Shown: positions 9,629-19,379, counted from the first letter of the stretch. The stretch is DNA of 64,000 nt from Ignavibacteriales bacterium (GCA_003538625.1 DPRR01000021.1:24064-88063); one strand, 5' to 3'. Numbers and translations: made by a program. Notes: generated from the letters alone by a model not told the origin.

Positions 9629-10090
9629 TTATGCACCTGTTTTTTTAGATTCTACCAGTATTGTAACCGGACCATCGTTAATTATCTTTATTCTCATCAT
9701 CGCACCGAATTTCCCGGTTTTAATTTTATCTTCTCCCAGATTATTTTTCATTCGTTCAATAAATTTTTCGTAAAGTGGAATAGCAATTTCAGGTCTGGCC
9801 GCTTCTGTAAAACTTGGGCGATTACCTTTTTGAGCATCACCATAAAGAGTGAATTGAGATATTATAAGCACTTCGCCATCAATAGATTTTAACGATAAAT
9901 TCATTTTATCATTTTCGTCTTCAAATATTCTTAAGTTACTGCATTTATCTGCAACAAAAATTAAATCTTCATTAGTATCATCATCTTTAATCCCTAATAA
10001 TATTACCATCCCTTTTGATATTTCAGCTTTGTAATTTTCTTTATCGATATAAACTCCAGCCTCAGAAACCCTTTGAACCAGTGCTCTCAT
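9629..10090 (-). CDS. dtd: D-aminoacyl-tRNA deacylase
   Basis: Dtd hydrolyses D-amino acids mischarged onto tRNA (and glycine from tRNA-Ala). The two active-site signatures SQFTLYGD and NDGPVTI are present, and the ~153-residue length is typical. I choose the ATG at 10090 because it forms an ATGA overlap with the prmC stop and gives the usual MRALVQRV start. The longer reading upstream of it is inside prmC. Confidence 0.96.
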   Translation of the reverse strand: MRALVQRVSEAGVYIDKENYKAEISKGMVILLGIKDDDTNEDLIFVADKCSNLRIFEDENDKMNLSLKSIDGEVLIISQFTLYGDAQKGNRPSFTEAARPEIAIPLYEKFIERMKNNLGEDKIKTGKFGAMMRIKIINDGPVTILVESKKTGA

Positions 10091-10941
10091 TTTAGTTCCC
10101 CACAAATTATCCTGTCAATACCTGCATAATCTTTAGTTACTTCAATGTTCTTAAAATTGCTTTGCTCAAAATATTTTTGAACTTGTGCAGATTGACCCAA
10201 TCCCAATTCAAAATAAACCTTGCCTTGTTCATTCAATATTTGCTCAGATATTTCGATGATACGTTTGTAAAAAGAAACTCCATTTGAATTGTCAGTAAGT
10301 GCAATTCTGGGTTCGTGAATTTTTAATTCCGGTTCAAGATTGTCAAAATCAGCACCGGAAACATAAGGTGGATTTGATACTATCAAATCGAATTTGCCTA
10401 ACATATTTAAATCATCAATAAATATATCAAACATTCTAAATTCAATTTTATGGTTCAATAAATTTAGCCCGGCATTTTGTTCAGCCACGGTCAATGCATT
10501 CTCACTTATATCAATAGCCACAAGTTTTGAGTTGGGTAAATTCTTTAACAGTGCCAAAGAAATATTTCCGCTTCCAACTCCTATATCAAGTATTTTTAGA
10601 TTTGCTGATTTATCGGATTCATTAATAATTTTTTCGACAAGTAATTCAGTTTCAGGTCGTGGTATAAGAACATTTTCATTAACCAAAAGTTTTAACCCGT
10701 AAAATTCAACATTGCCTATAATGTATTGCAAAGGTATCCTCAATCCTCTTTTTCTAATCGCCTCACGATAGATCTGAACATCATTTTCAGCAAGCGGTTT
10801 ATCAAAAGACAAGTAAAGTTCTAATCGTTTACATTTTAGAATATCTGCAAGAAGTATTTCAGCATTTGCTCTTGGTGATTCGACGCCTTTTTTTTGAAGA
10901 TAATCCGTTGACAATTTTATCACTTCTAAGACAGTAATCAT
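10087..10941 (-). CDS. prmC: Release factor glutamine N5-methyltransferase
   Basis: PrmC methylates the glutamine of the GGQ motif in release factors RF1 and RF2. The 284-residue protein has the N-terminal helical domain (~1-80), the SAM-binding ILDIGVGSGNISLAL and the catalytic NPPYVSG motif. It overlaps dtd by 4 bases (ATGA). No prfA is adjacent in this window, although that is the commonest neighbour in other bacteria. Confidence 0.96.
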   Translation of the reverse strand: MITVLEVIKLSTDYLQKKGVESPRANAEILLADILKCKRLELYLSFDKPLAENDVQIYREAIRKRGLRIPLQYIIGNVEFYGLKLLVNENVLIPRPETELLVEKIINESDKSANLKILDIGVGSGNISLALLKNLPNSKLVAIDISENALTVAEQNAGLNLLNHKIEFRMFDIFIDDLNMLGKFDLIVSNPPYVSGADFDNLEPELKIHEPRIALTDNSNGVSFYKRIIEISEQILNEQGKVYFELGLGQSAQVQKYFEQSNFKNIEVTKDYAGIDRIICGELK

Positions 10942-11067
10942 AATTAATTAATTTATGAGGATTTAATAATTGAATAAAAAAACTAAAGCATCAGATAATT
11001 TAATATGAGAATCAGTAAACGACTTAACTGCTCGACAATTAGATGTTAAATAAATATTTATCGATTA

Positions 11068-12102
11068 TTACTTTAGCTTATCTTTTAGTAAATAAATATT
11101 ATCAATTTCACTAGGATCATATCCTCTTAAAACACCAGTGTAATATGAAATCCAATCGCCTGAATATATCAAATCAAGCAACCGGATTTTATATAAAACC
11201 TGACTGCTTGTAAGAGTCAAAGTTTCAACACCGCTTTTTGAAAATATCTCTTTAAGAATTTGAAAACGTTTCTGAATTTGAGGATGATAAGATTCATCAG
11301 TAATATTTATAATTTTTGTGTGAAATGTTTTTTCCTGAAATGACTCCCAACAAATAATTTCATTATGGTTCATCTCAGGTATTTCATTATGGAAAGCGTG
11401 CAGTTTTGAATTTTCGTTGAACTGACATTTTAACCGGTATCCGACTGCACTGGTTGAATCAGCTACAGAATAAATAACCGGAATAAAACCTAACAAAGAC
11501 TCAGCAAAATTATAAGCGAAGTTCCCATCTTTGGAATACTCAATCCCTTTTTCTCTCCAAAGGTCTATAATTTTTTCTACAATTTCTGATTGATCTGAAA
11601 TAAGATTTAACTGTTGAAATACTTTTAGCAGAGAAAAAAAACTTAACCCAAGTGAATAACGCGGCTGGAATCCTGATTGGACTTTAACACAATTTAGATT
11701 ATTTTTTTTTGCAATCGATTCAACTTCACCGCCGGTTGTTATGCAAATAATTTTACAACCAATTTTTACGGCCTGGTTTAATGCTGAAATTGTTTCTTCG
11801 GTGTTACCGGAATATGAGGAGGCTATGAACAAAGTGTTTTTACCGGCAAATCTTGGAAGATCATAATTTCGATTAACAACAATCGGGATTTTGAATTCAT
11901 CACCTAAATAATTTTTAATAAGATCCGCGCTAATAGCAGAACCACCCAGTCCACTTATTATAATGTTTGATATATCGGATGATTTGATTTCATTAATTGT
12001 AAACTTGTTACTCCAGGCAAATTCAATTTGCTTATAAGAATTCACTAATACATCAAATTGATTTTGCGGATCATATTTATTTACATAGTCTTTTATTTTC
12101 AT
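11068..12102 (-). CDS. Bifunctional phosphoglucose/phosphomannose isomerase
   Basis: This 344-residue SIS-domain protein matches the compact, archaeal-type PGI/PMI family that interconverts fructose-6-P with glucose-6-P or mannose-6-P. Visible features are the sugar-phosphate loop SGLGGSAISADL (~50), SSYSGNTEETISA (~95), an ENSKLHAFHNEIPEMNHNE-type block containing the catalytic Glu/His (~230-250), and the C-terminal helix. It lies 2 bases downstream of ptsI and is the last gene of the fni operon, linking the PTS carrier proteins to glycolytic entry. The 126-base stretch below it (10942-11067) holds no gene and no clear terminator. Confidence 0.9.
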   Translation of the reverse strand: MKIKDYVNKYDPQNQFDVLVNSYKQIEFAWSNKFTINEIKSSDISNIIISGLGGSAISADLIKNYLGDEFKIPIVVNRNYDLPRFAGKNTLFIASSYSGNTEETISALNQAVKIGCKIICITTGGEVESIAKKNNLNCVKVQSGFQPRYSLGLSFFSLLKVFQQLNLISDQSEIVEKIIDLWREKGIEYSKDGNFAYNFAESLLGFIPVIYSVADSTSAVGYRLKCQFNENSKLHAFHNEIPEMNHNEIICWESFQEKTFHTKIINITDESYHPQIQKRFQILKEIFSKSGVETLTLTSSQVLYKIRLLDLIYSGDWISYYTGVLRGYDPSEIDNIYLLKDKLK

Positions 12103-12104
12103 AA

Positions 12105-13871
12105 CTAAATAATATTCCTTGTTCGTGAAATGTTATTATCATCAAAAAACTTTTTAACTTTCTTCTGAATCTCAACTTCTGATTTTGATTGAAGACATTC
12201 TTCAGCCAAAAGTTTTGCTTTCTTAAACTCAAACCCTTGTATAATTCTTTTAGCATACAGAATTGTTCCGGGAGACATACTAAGTGTTTCCAATCCCAAT
12301 CCAACAAGTAAAGGAATTGCAAGAGTATCCGCCGCCATTTCACCGCAAATACTTACCGGTATTTTTCTATGCTTAGCAGCTTTTACAATGTGATCTATAG
12401 TTCTTATCACAACAGGACTAAATTCCTGATATAGATTTGATACAAGATCATTACCCCGATCAACAGCCATCATATATTGAATAAGATCATTTGTACCGAT
12501 ACTGATAAAATCGATTTCTTCAGAATATTCTTTAGCCATAATAGCTGCTGATGGAACTTCAATCATAATTCCAATTTTAATTTGATTATCAAATTTTATT
12601 TTTTCTTTTTTTAATTCACTTTTACATTCCTGTATAATTTTTTGTGTTCTCCATACTTCATCCAGAGTGGAAATCATAGGAATCATAAATCTAATATTTT
12701 TATTTTCACTCGACTTTAACACCGCGCGGATTTGAGTACGGAATAGTTTTTCATTTTCTAATAAAAATCTAATTCCTCTCAAACCTAAAAATGGATTCGG
12801 TTCTTTGTACTCACTAAATCTGAACTTATCACCGCCGATATCAAAAGCACGTATTGTAACAAATTTAGGATAAATTCTTGAGGCAAGTTTTGAATAGATA
12901 TTTGTTTGCTCATCTTCATCAGGAAAAGATCCAAGTTCATTTAATATTTGTTCCGAGCGGTACAGTCCAATACCTTTAGCAGTACTTGTAATAACGATAT
13001 CGATCTCGCCGGTTACATCAACGTTAGCTTCTAAATTAATTTCTTTTCCATCAAGTGTAACAGCCGGCTGATCCCTAAATTCTTCAAGTCCTTTTTGTAT
13101 TTCAAAAAGCTTCTTTTGCTTTTCCTTAAAAAAAGATAATTGTTCTTCTGTAGGATTTATAATTATATAACCATGAAAACCATCAACTATAATTGTATCG
13201 CCATCTTTAACAATAGTTGATGCATTGTGGGTACCCACAACTGCGGGAATATTTAATGATCTCGAAATAATGGCAGCGTGTGAAGTCAATCCGCCATGGT
13301 CTGTAACAAATCCTAATGATTCTCTCCTGGAAAAAAGCAGTGTGTCTGCCGGAGTTAATGCTTCGCTGACGACAATTAAGTTTTTTTCAATTTTGGATTG
13401 CCATCTTTTCTTCTGGAGATTACGAATAATTCTGTGTTTAATATCTTCAATATCATGCGCACGTTCCTTCATATAAGATTCGTGTGAGATTATCATCAAT
13501 TCCTGATATTTAGAAATTTCATCGGCGACTATGTATTCAGGTTGAATCATTTCATCTTTAATTCTTTTTTCAATATTGCTCAACAAAATCGGGTCATCAA
13601 GAATCATTAACTGTGCTTCAAATATTGCAGCGCGAACCTCATCCATCTTTTCTCTGGCAATTCCAAAAATTTTAGTTAATTCTTTTTTGGATTGCTTAAG
13701 TGCTTCTTCAAAATTGCTGATTGCTTCCTGAATATTTGTAATAGGTGCCTTACTTATTTCAAGTTTTTCTTTTGTAAATAAATATACTTGTCCAATTACT
13801 ATCCCCGGAGCAGCGGCTATTCCTGAAATTTTATTTTCAGAATTTTTATAAATGTCTTTAAATGATTTCAT
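12105..13871 (-). CDS. ptsI: PTS enzyme I (PEP-protein phosphotransferase)
   Basis: Enzyme I autophosphorylates from phosphoenolpyruvate and passes the phosphate to HPr. The 588-residue protein has the HPr-binding N-domain, the phospho-histidine H198 in GGLTSHAAIISR, the PEP-binding TIM barrel, and the C-terminal SICGEMAAD with the catalytic Cys. All key residues are intact. It overlaps ptsH by the sequence ATGA. No enzyme II components are found in the window, so whether it feeds sugar import or only a regulatory phosphorelay cannot be told from here. Confidence 0.97.
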   Translation of the reverse strand: MKSFKDIYKNSENKISGIAAAPGIVIGQVYLFTKEKLEISKAPITNIQEAISNFEEALKQSKKELTKIFGIAREKMDEVRAAIFEAQLMILDDPILLSNIEKRIKDEMIQPEYIVADEISKYQELMIISHESYMKERAHDIEDIKHRIIRNLQKKRWQSKIEKNLIVVSEALTPADTLLFSRRESLGFVTDHGGLTSHAAIISRSLNIPAVVGTHNASTIVKDGDTIIVDGFHGYIIINPTEEQLSFFKEKQKKLFEIQKGLEEFRDQPAVTLDGKEINLEANVDVTGEIDIVITSTAKGIGLYRSEQILNELGSFPDEDEQTNIYSKLASRIYPKFVTIRAFDIGGDKFRFSEYKEPNPFLGLRGIRFLLENEKLFRTQIRAVLKSSENKNIRFMIPMISTLDEVWRTQKIIQECKSELKKEKIKFDNQIKIGIMIEVPSAAIMAKEYSEEIDFISIGTNDLIQYMMAVDRGNDLVSNLYQEFSPVVIRTIDHIVKAAKHRKIPVSICGEMAADTLAIPLLVGLGLETLSMSPGTILYAKRIIQGFEFKKAKLLAEECLQSKSEVEIQKKVKKFFDDNNISRTRNII

Positions 13872-14134
13872 AATTCATCAAATCCTCTTTCAAAATATGC
13901 TACTATTTCATCACAGGCTTCCTGTTCATCAGGTCCGTCAAATGTCAGTTTTAATTCAGAACCTATTTCTGCGGCTAAAGTCATAACTCCTATAATACTT
14001 TTACCATTTATATTCATGCCGTCACGATATATAAAAAATTCACTTTTATATTTTGCAGCAAGTTTAACAATTGTAGCTGCAGGACGAGTATGCAGACCTG
14101 CTTTGTTCACAATCTTAACAGTTTTTTCAATCAT
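13868..14134 (-). CDS. ptsH: PTS phosphocarrier protein HPr
   Basis: HPr, 88 residues, accepts phosphate on H15 (KAGLHTRPAA) from enzyme I. The regulatory serine is present as S46 in NGKSIIGVM, the sequence context recognised by HPr kinase/phosphorylase in other bacteria; the kinase gene itself is not in the window. Its ATG overlaps the stop of the polyprenyl synthase gene (TAATG) and its own stop overlaps ptsI (ATGA), so it is translationally coupled on both sides. Confidence 0.97.
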   Translation of the reverse strand: MIEKTVKIVNKAGLHTRPAATIVKLAAKYKSEFFIYRDGMNINGKSIIGVMTLAAEIGSELKLTFDGPDEQEACDEIVAYFERGFDEL

Positions 14135-15129
14135 TACTTATTTCTTTTAATTAGTGAATCAGCAAGCCAGTAAAATATTTCCACTTCACTTTTATTTGAA
14201 AGTTTATCAATTGATTTCAATGCTTTATCAGTGTAATTACGAATTGCAGCTTTTGCATCCTCAATAACACCGAGTTTTTCGTATAACTTTTTATAATATG
14301 CAATCTCACTTTTTTTTATACCCTTATTTATCACAACTTTCAAAAGATCATCTTTATCTTTTCCCTTAGCTTTTTCAAGAGCTTCTATAAATAAAAATGT
14401 CTTTTTCCCTTCCATCAAATCACCGCCGATTCTTTTGCCAAACTCAGTCTTATCTGCTATAATATCCAAAAGATCATCCTGAATTTGGAATGCGATGCCA
14501 AGATATTTTCCATAATCGGATAAAGCATTTATATCACTCTTGCTTCCATCAGCAAGATATGCTCCAAGTTCACAACACATTCTTGCAAGTGCCGCAGTTT
14601 TCTTTTCTATCATGCTGATATATTCCGGAAGGGTCACCTGTTTTCTTGTCTCAAATTCCGTATCAAGACTTTGACCTTCACAGACCTCAACCAAACCTTG
14701 TGTAAAAGATTGCAAAGCCGATCTGGCATTTACTTTACAATCCTTTAATAAAAATTCATATGCAACAGCTGCCAGTATATCACCTGTTAATATTGCAGTA
14801 TTTAAATTATACTTTTTATGGATGGTTAGATTTCCCCGTCTTAAATCTGCATTATCCATAATGTCATCGTGCACCAGAGTAAAGTTGTGCAGCATCTCAA
14901 CAGAAAGGGCTGCATTATAAAATTTTTTAATATTTCCTCCAACTGCTTTTACAGAAAGAAGCACAAGAAGCGGTCTAAGCCGTTTACCTCTGCTTTCAAG
15001 AATATATGAAGCCGGCTCATAAAGCGAAGCAGGCTTTCTTCCTCTTAATGCCAAGGCAAGTTTTTTATCAATTATTTTTCTTTCTCTATCGTAAAACAAA
15101 GAATATTTTTTTGCATCCGCAGATTTCAA
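14134..15129 (-). CDS. Polyprenyl synthetase family protein (short/medium-chain prenyl diphosphate synthase)
   Basis: This 331-residue trans-prenyltransferase condenses isopentenyl diphosphate with allylic diphosphates. The first Asp-rich motif DDIMDNADLRRG (~97) and the second QIQDDLLDI (~218) are both intact. The residues ahead of the first motif (HNFTLVHDD) place Phe at position -5, a place that helps set product length; I would guess FPP/GGPP size without being sure. It is co-directional with and overlaps fni (4 bases) upstream and ptsH downstream, so isoprenoid precursor isomerase and synthase are made together. Confidence 0.93.
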   Translation of the reverse strand: MKSADAKKYSLFYDRERKIIDKKLALALRGRKPASLYEPASYILESRGKRLRPLLVLLSVKAVGGNIKKFYNAALSVEMLHNFTLVHDDIMDNADLRRGNLTIHKKYNLNTAILTGDILAAVAYEFLLKDCKVNARSALQSFTQGLVEVCEGQSLDTEFETRKQVTLPEYISMIEKKTAALARMCCELGAYLADGSKSDINALSDYGKYLGIAFQIQDDLLDIIADKTEFGKRIGGDLMEGKKTFLFIEALEKAKGKDKDDLLKVVINKGIKKSEIAYYKKLYEKLGVIEDAKAAIRNYTDKALKSIDKLSNKSEVEIFYWLADSLIKRNK

Positions 15130-16166
15130 TATAATTCTTCCTTTTTAATGATCTTATTATTTTTCAGTTCGTTAAGATTTTTTGAGCCGGTGAGAAACAT
15201 AACTTTTTTAAGGTAATCAAACCAGTTTAATATTAATTCAGATACAGCTTCATCATTTTTTTTCATCAAAGTTTGTAAAATAATTCTGGCCGATGCAACG
15301 AGATCGGCTCCAAAAGCGAAAGACATTGCAAGATCATTGGCGGAATTGATTCCACCTGAACCAATAAGAGTAAATTTAAATTTTTTCTTTAAAGGATAAA
15401 TTTCCTTTAAGCAATATGAAGTTGGCAATCCCCAATCCCAAAAATCAATTTCAGATTTACTTCTGATTATCTCTACACCCGCCCAACTGGTTCCTCCCGC
15501 ACCGGCAACATCAATTCCACTTACTCCAATTTCTAACAATTTTTTTGCAGCAGTTTTGCTTATTCCTGATCCAACTTCTTTTACAATAATTGGTACTTCC
15601 GCTTTCGATATTAATTTTTCTATTTTTTTTAACAATCCAAAAAAGTTAGGCTCTCCTTCAATTTGCAATAATTCCTGAAGAGGATTTAAGTGCACTACAA
15701 AAGCATCTGCTTCAAGCATATCAATCGATAATAAAATTTCAGTTAGATTTTTTGATTGGACTAATTGAGCTGCGCCAATATTACCAAGTACAGGAACAGA
15801 CTTTGCAGCCTTACGAATTATGTTGTAGGAATTATGATGATTTTTATCTTCAAGTGCCTGCCTTTGACTTCCGACGCCAATAGGAATTTTTAATTGTTCT
15901 GCAATAACCGAGAGTCGTTCGTTAATTTTTTCAGCTTCCTCTGTACCGCCCGTCATACAAGAAATAAGGAAGGGATAATTAATTTTTTTTGAGAAAAGTT
16001 TAGTCTGAAATGATATTTTTGAAATATCTACTTCGGTGATAGCATTATGAATAAACTCATATCTGTCAAATCCATTTGTTTTTGATTGAAATGATACTTT
16101 ATCAGTTAGACAAAGTTCAATATGTTCCTTTTTTCGTCTGGATGTTTCTGTTATGGATTTAGACAT
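15126..16166 (-). CDS. fni: Type 2 isopentenyl-diphosphate delta-isomerase
   Basis: FMN- and NAD(P)H-dependent IDI-2 interconverts IPP and DMAPP. The 346-residue TIM-barrel protein shows the N-terminal RRKKEHIELCL, the ISCMTGGTEEA flavin site, the GVGSQRQALE segment, VIVKEVGSGIS and DVAGAGGTSWA. It is the first gene of an overlapping run fni - prenyl synthase - ptsH - ptsI - pgi/pmi. The 132 bases upstream contain a CACAAAG-rich degenerate stretch (about 16255-16295) and no gene. Confidence 0.95.
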   Translation of the reverse strand: MSKSITETSRRKKEHIELCLTDKVSFQSKTNGFDRYEFIHNAITEVDISKISFQTKLFSKKINYPFLISCMTGGTEEAEKINERLSVIAEQLKIPIGVGSQRQALEDKNHHNSYNIIRKAAKSVPVLGNIGAAQLVQSKNLTEILLSIDMLEADAFVVHLNPLQELLQIEGEPNFFGLLKKIEKLISKAEVPIIVKEVGSGISKTAAKKLLEIGVSGIDVAGAGGTSWAGVEIIRSKSEIDFWDWGLPTSYCLKEIYPLKKKFKFTLIGSGGINSANDLAMSFAFGADLVASARIILQTLMKKNDEAVSELILNWFDYLKKVMFLTGSKNLNELKNNKIIKKEELY

Positions 16167-16298
16167 TTCTGAGTTGTTATTTTATTTGAATGCAAAATAT
16201 AGAAAATAAAATAAATATGCTGTTGAATGTTTACTTGTGGTTAGTCTTCTTTTACCTCAAAGTACACAAAGCAAAGCTACACAAGGCACACAAAGTAT

Positions 16299-18125
16299 TT
16301 ATTTAAATTCAATAAACTCATATTTATTAAGAAATAATTTATCAACAAAAACCTCACCTCTCACTGAGTTTGTTAGAACTATTTTATCCGCTTTCAGCAA
16401 ATCGTCTAAATAAAGCTTTCTTTCACGTATACCAGAATTATTTTTTAATAAATGTTTTCTATAGACTCCAGGTAATATTCCGGTATTCAGTGGTGGAGTC
16501 GATATTACATCATCCTTGTAAATAAAAATATTTGTAATCGAACCCTCGGCTAGTTCACCTTTTTCATTAAAATAGATTACATCAAAATAATTCTTCAGCG
16601 AAAATATTTTATACTCATTATCATACAATTTGCGATTTGTTGTTTTGAAAAATTGGAACTTATTATTAGAATAAATTTTATTCAGAGAAACAATAATTTT
16701 CACAGCATCAGAAAGTGGATGCAGTTCTGATAAGGTATGACAGAGCTTTCCATGTTTATCTAAGATTATTCGTAAACGATAACTATTTCTATCAATTTTA
16801 GAGACAATATTTTTAAGATACGACTCAACCTTATTTCGTTTGAAGTAAAACATAAAATAATCTGCGGTCTGCTCCATTCGATCTAAATGTTCATTCAGCA
16901 AATAGATTTGCTTATCCTCAATTTTTGTGGATTCAATAATTTTAAATGGTTGAATCGGTTCAGTTAAAAACTTTCCTTTAAGTTTAGTCTCTTCAAATTC
17001 TTCTTCCGCTAAACTATCCCATACAATTCCGCTGCCTAACCCAATCTCACCACTATTATTTTTTTTATTAACACTTAAAGTCCTGATAGGTACATTATAA
17101 GTAATTGAATTTTTTCTGATTAGACCTATACCTCCGGTATAAATTCCACGCTCTTCTCTTTCAAGCTCTTTAATAATTTTCATTGTACTAATTTTTGGTG
17201 CACCTGTTATCGAACCGCAGGGGAAAATATTTTTTATAATATCAGATATTTTCAAATTCTTTTTAAGTTTAGATTCAATTGTACTAACCATTTGATAAAC
17301 AGATTCATATTTTTCAACCTCAAAAAGATTTTTAACTTTTACAGAACCAAACTCACTGATTCTGCCTAAATCATTCCGTATCAAATCTACAATCATTACG
17401 TTCTCAGCGCGGTCTTTTTCACTTATCTCTAATTCATATTTTATAAATTCATCATTTGAATGATCGATACCTCTTCTTGCTGTACCCTTCATAGGTTTAG
17501 AGATGATTTTTCTTCTCCTAACTTCAAAGAATAATTCCGGTGAGACTGAGACTATAATTTTACCAAAGTTATTAATTACAGCAAAGTATTTAGCAGATTG
17601 ATTGAAAACGAGGTTACTGAATAACCCTGAGTACGATCCTTCAAAATCAAATTTACCTTTAACCGTATAATTAACCTGATACGTATCGCCTTTTTCTATA
17701 TATGCTTTAATCTTGCTGATTGAATTCGTGAATTCATATTTAGAAGTGTTCAGTTTGAAGTTTTTAATTTTGTACTTTTCTGATATCACAAAATCTATTT
17801 CTGAAGATTTCATTACCTGCACATTTTTCTTATCATAAAAAAAGAATTGAATTAGATTTTCATTTTTAGGCAAAAGCATGTGCAATGTTTTCTCAAATAA
17901 ATAACCTGCTTCATAATTCATCAAAGAGTATCCCACCAAACCATCTGCAATAAGATTATCTATTCTATTTAATTTTTCTTCCAGATTTCTTAGGGATTTA
18001 ATAGTTACAGTTACTTTTGGTTTTAAGAAAAGATAGGAATCACTCTTACCATAAATGGGCGGGGTGTAAAAGAACGCAGCGTTTGGCGTAGATATTATCT
18101 TACTTATTATTTTGTCGATTTTCAT
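16299..18125 (-). CDS. pabB: Fused aminodeoxychorismate synthase component I / 4-amino-4-deoxychorismate lyase
   Basis: This 608-residue fusion supplies 4-aminobenzoate for folate. Residues ~80-385 are the chorismate-binding PabB domain, with KPMKGTARRG, the IVDLIRNDLGR block and the GAPKISTMKII and GLGSGIVWDS motifs. Residues ~390-608 are a class IV aminotransferase-fold PabC lyase, with LNEHLDRMEQTADYF, EGSITNIFI and NTGILPGVYRKHLL. Having both halves in one chain is a recurring arrangement. The glutamine amidotransferase partner (pabA/trpG) is not visible nearby. Its A+T content is like its neighbours. Confidence 0.93.
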   Translation of the reverse strand: MKIDKIISKIISTPNAAFFYTPPIYGKSDSYLFLKPKVTVTIKSLRNLEEKLNRIDNLIADGLVGYSLMNYEAGYLFEKTLHMLLPKNENLIQFFFYDKKNVQVMKSSEIDFVISEKYKIKNFKLNTSKYEFTNSISKIKAYIEKGDTYQVNYTVKGKFDFEGSYSGLFSNLVFNQSAKYFAVINNFGKIIVSVSPELFFEVRRRKIISKPMKGTARRGIDHSNDEFIKYELEISEKDRAENVMIVDLIRNDLGRISEFGSVKVKNLFEVEKYESVYQMVSTIESKLKKNLKISDIIKNIFPCGSITGAPKISTMKIIKELEREERGIYTGGIGLIRKNSITYNVPIRTLSVNKKNNSGEIGLGSGIVWDSLAEEEFEETKLKGKFLTEPIQPFKIIESTKIEDKQIYLLNEHLDRMEQTADYFMFYFKRNKVESYLKNIVSKIDRNSYRLRIILDKHGKLCHTLSELHPLSDAVKIIVSLNKIYSNNKFQFFKTTNRKLYDNEYKIFSLKNYFDVIYFNEKGELAEGSITNIFIYKDDVISTPPLNTGILPGVYRKHLLKNNSGIRERKLYLDDLLKADKIVLTNSVRGEVFVDKLFLNKYEFIEFK

Positions 18126-18194
18126 TTACAAATTAACGTTTTTAAAATGTTGTTTGCCAACGAACTGGTTACATAAAAAAAAGTAAATGAGTTT

Positions 18195-19379
18195 TTACAC
18201 CTTTTTAATGGTAAAAAATCCTAACTTACTACATCCATAAATCAAATCAGATAATTTTAATTCAAACATATTTTTATTTTCGTCATTGTTTTTTATTCTA
18301 TTGTTAGGGTAAAGCGAGTTTATATCCTTACAATGTTCGACTAATGCCTCAAATAGAATGTTGGGTTTCAAATTAGACTTAGCCTTTAAATATGCAAACT
18401 CCAATTCCCTTGAAATAAAATAATCAATAGGTATTAACTCACAACCGGCACTGCTTAACCGAGCCATTGAATAACTTAGATATAATCCCGCTGAATTTTT
18501 AGGATTATTAATTATATCCAAGTTTATAATTTTATCCACTTCTGGATTTGATTTCAAAATATAACCTGCAAAAACATTATAAATAAGTTGCAAATCATTA
18601 TTAAAGGATTCCTTCACTTGGTCTATAAATTCATCAATCAATATAACGTTTCCCATTCTACTTGACATTTTTAATCCGGATATTTTAACTAAACCTAAGC
18701 CGATATGCTTTGTATTAGGAAATAATTTATTAAGCATTTCAAAATGATTAATTTGTTCTTTTCCCGTCAAATAAAGTGTTGGTGCATTGAGTAGCTCAGC
18801 AAGTGAAACATCTTGATAAAAATATGAGGTTTGCCCATTGCTTTTTATTCCCACAATTTTTGCTTCACCTATTTCAAAAATTTTTGTCCCTTCATAATCT
18901 CCTGTCCCGTTTTTCAGTAAATTACCATTATACTTAACTTGCGAGGCCATTAAAGATTTGTCAGCAATAAATTGAAAGTTTTTTAGATAATTATTTAAGG
19001 ATAATAATGCATCTTCTATTTTCACTTCCCCCTCCAAAGTGTCCCCATAAATGCTAACTGCTTTTTTACATGCTCCAAGTGATTTGAATGCTTTGCTAAT
19101 AACTAGATTTGAGAAATGGCCAATATGTAATTTCTTGTTCAAATTGGGACTAAATCCATCCATCCATTCAAATTGTTTTGCATCTAAAAAAATGTCTGAC
19201 AGCTTTATCTCACTTGGAATCATAATGTTAGTGAATTTATCTGTTGAACTAATGTGAAATGAATTGTTATTAATCCATTCTTGAACCTCATAATCTGGTT
19301 TTGCATAAACGCAAAGTTCAAAATCATTACTAATCGATTTCGGAACTACTTTTACTTTATTTATGTCTATTTTCATCAT
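18195..19379 (-). CDS. Compact arginyl-tRNA-synthetase-like protein
   Basis: This ~394-residue protein carries the class Ia synthetase landmarks in the style of ArgRS. They are FSPNLNKKLHIGH (HIGH box, about residues 85-88), SYFYQDVSLAE and LYLTGKEQINH in the Rossmann core, GLGLVKISGLKMSSRMGNV (KMSKS box about 237-241), and a C-terminal helical segment starting SAGLYLSYSMARLSSA that parallels the ArgRS DALR bundle. Genuine ArgRS is ~550-600 residues with an N-terminal tRNA D-loop-recognition domain. Here only ~85 unrelated-looking residues precede HIGH and the insertions are trimmed. It may therefore be a paralogue that activates or transfers an amino acid without full tRNA recognition, rather than the housekeeping enzyme. 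ATG codons at 19379 and 19376 or a TTG at 19388 are possible starts. Confidence 0.75.
   Translation of the reverse strand: MMKIDINKVKVVPKSISNDFELCVYAKPDYEVQEWINNNSFHISSTDKFTNIMIPSEIKLSDIFLDAKQFEWMDGFSPNLNKKLHIGHFSNLVISKAFKSLGACKKAVSIYGDTLEGEVKIEDALLSLNNYLKNFQFIADKSLMASQVKYNGNLLKNGTGDYEGTKIFEIGEAKIVGIKSNGQTSYFYQDVSLAELLNAPTLYLTGKEQINHFEMLNKLFPNTKHIGLGLVKISGLKMSSRMGNVILIDEFIDQVKESFNNDLQLIYNVFAGYILKSNPEVDKIINLDIINNPKNSAGLYLSYSMARLSSAGCELIPIDYFISRELEFAYLKAKSNLKPNILFEALVEHCKDINSLYPNNRIKNNDENKNMFELKLSDLIYGCSKLGFFTIKKV

Noticed and set aside
9500..9892. 130-codon plus-strand open frame
   Set aside because: It lies wholly antisense to dtd and the metalloenzyme gene, has a low-complexity Phe/Lys/Thr-rich translation and no ribosome site.
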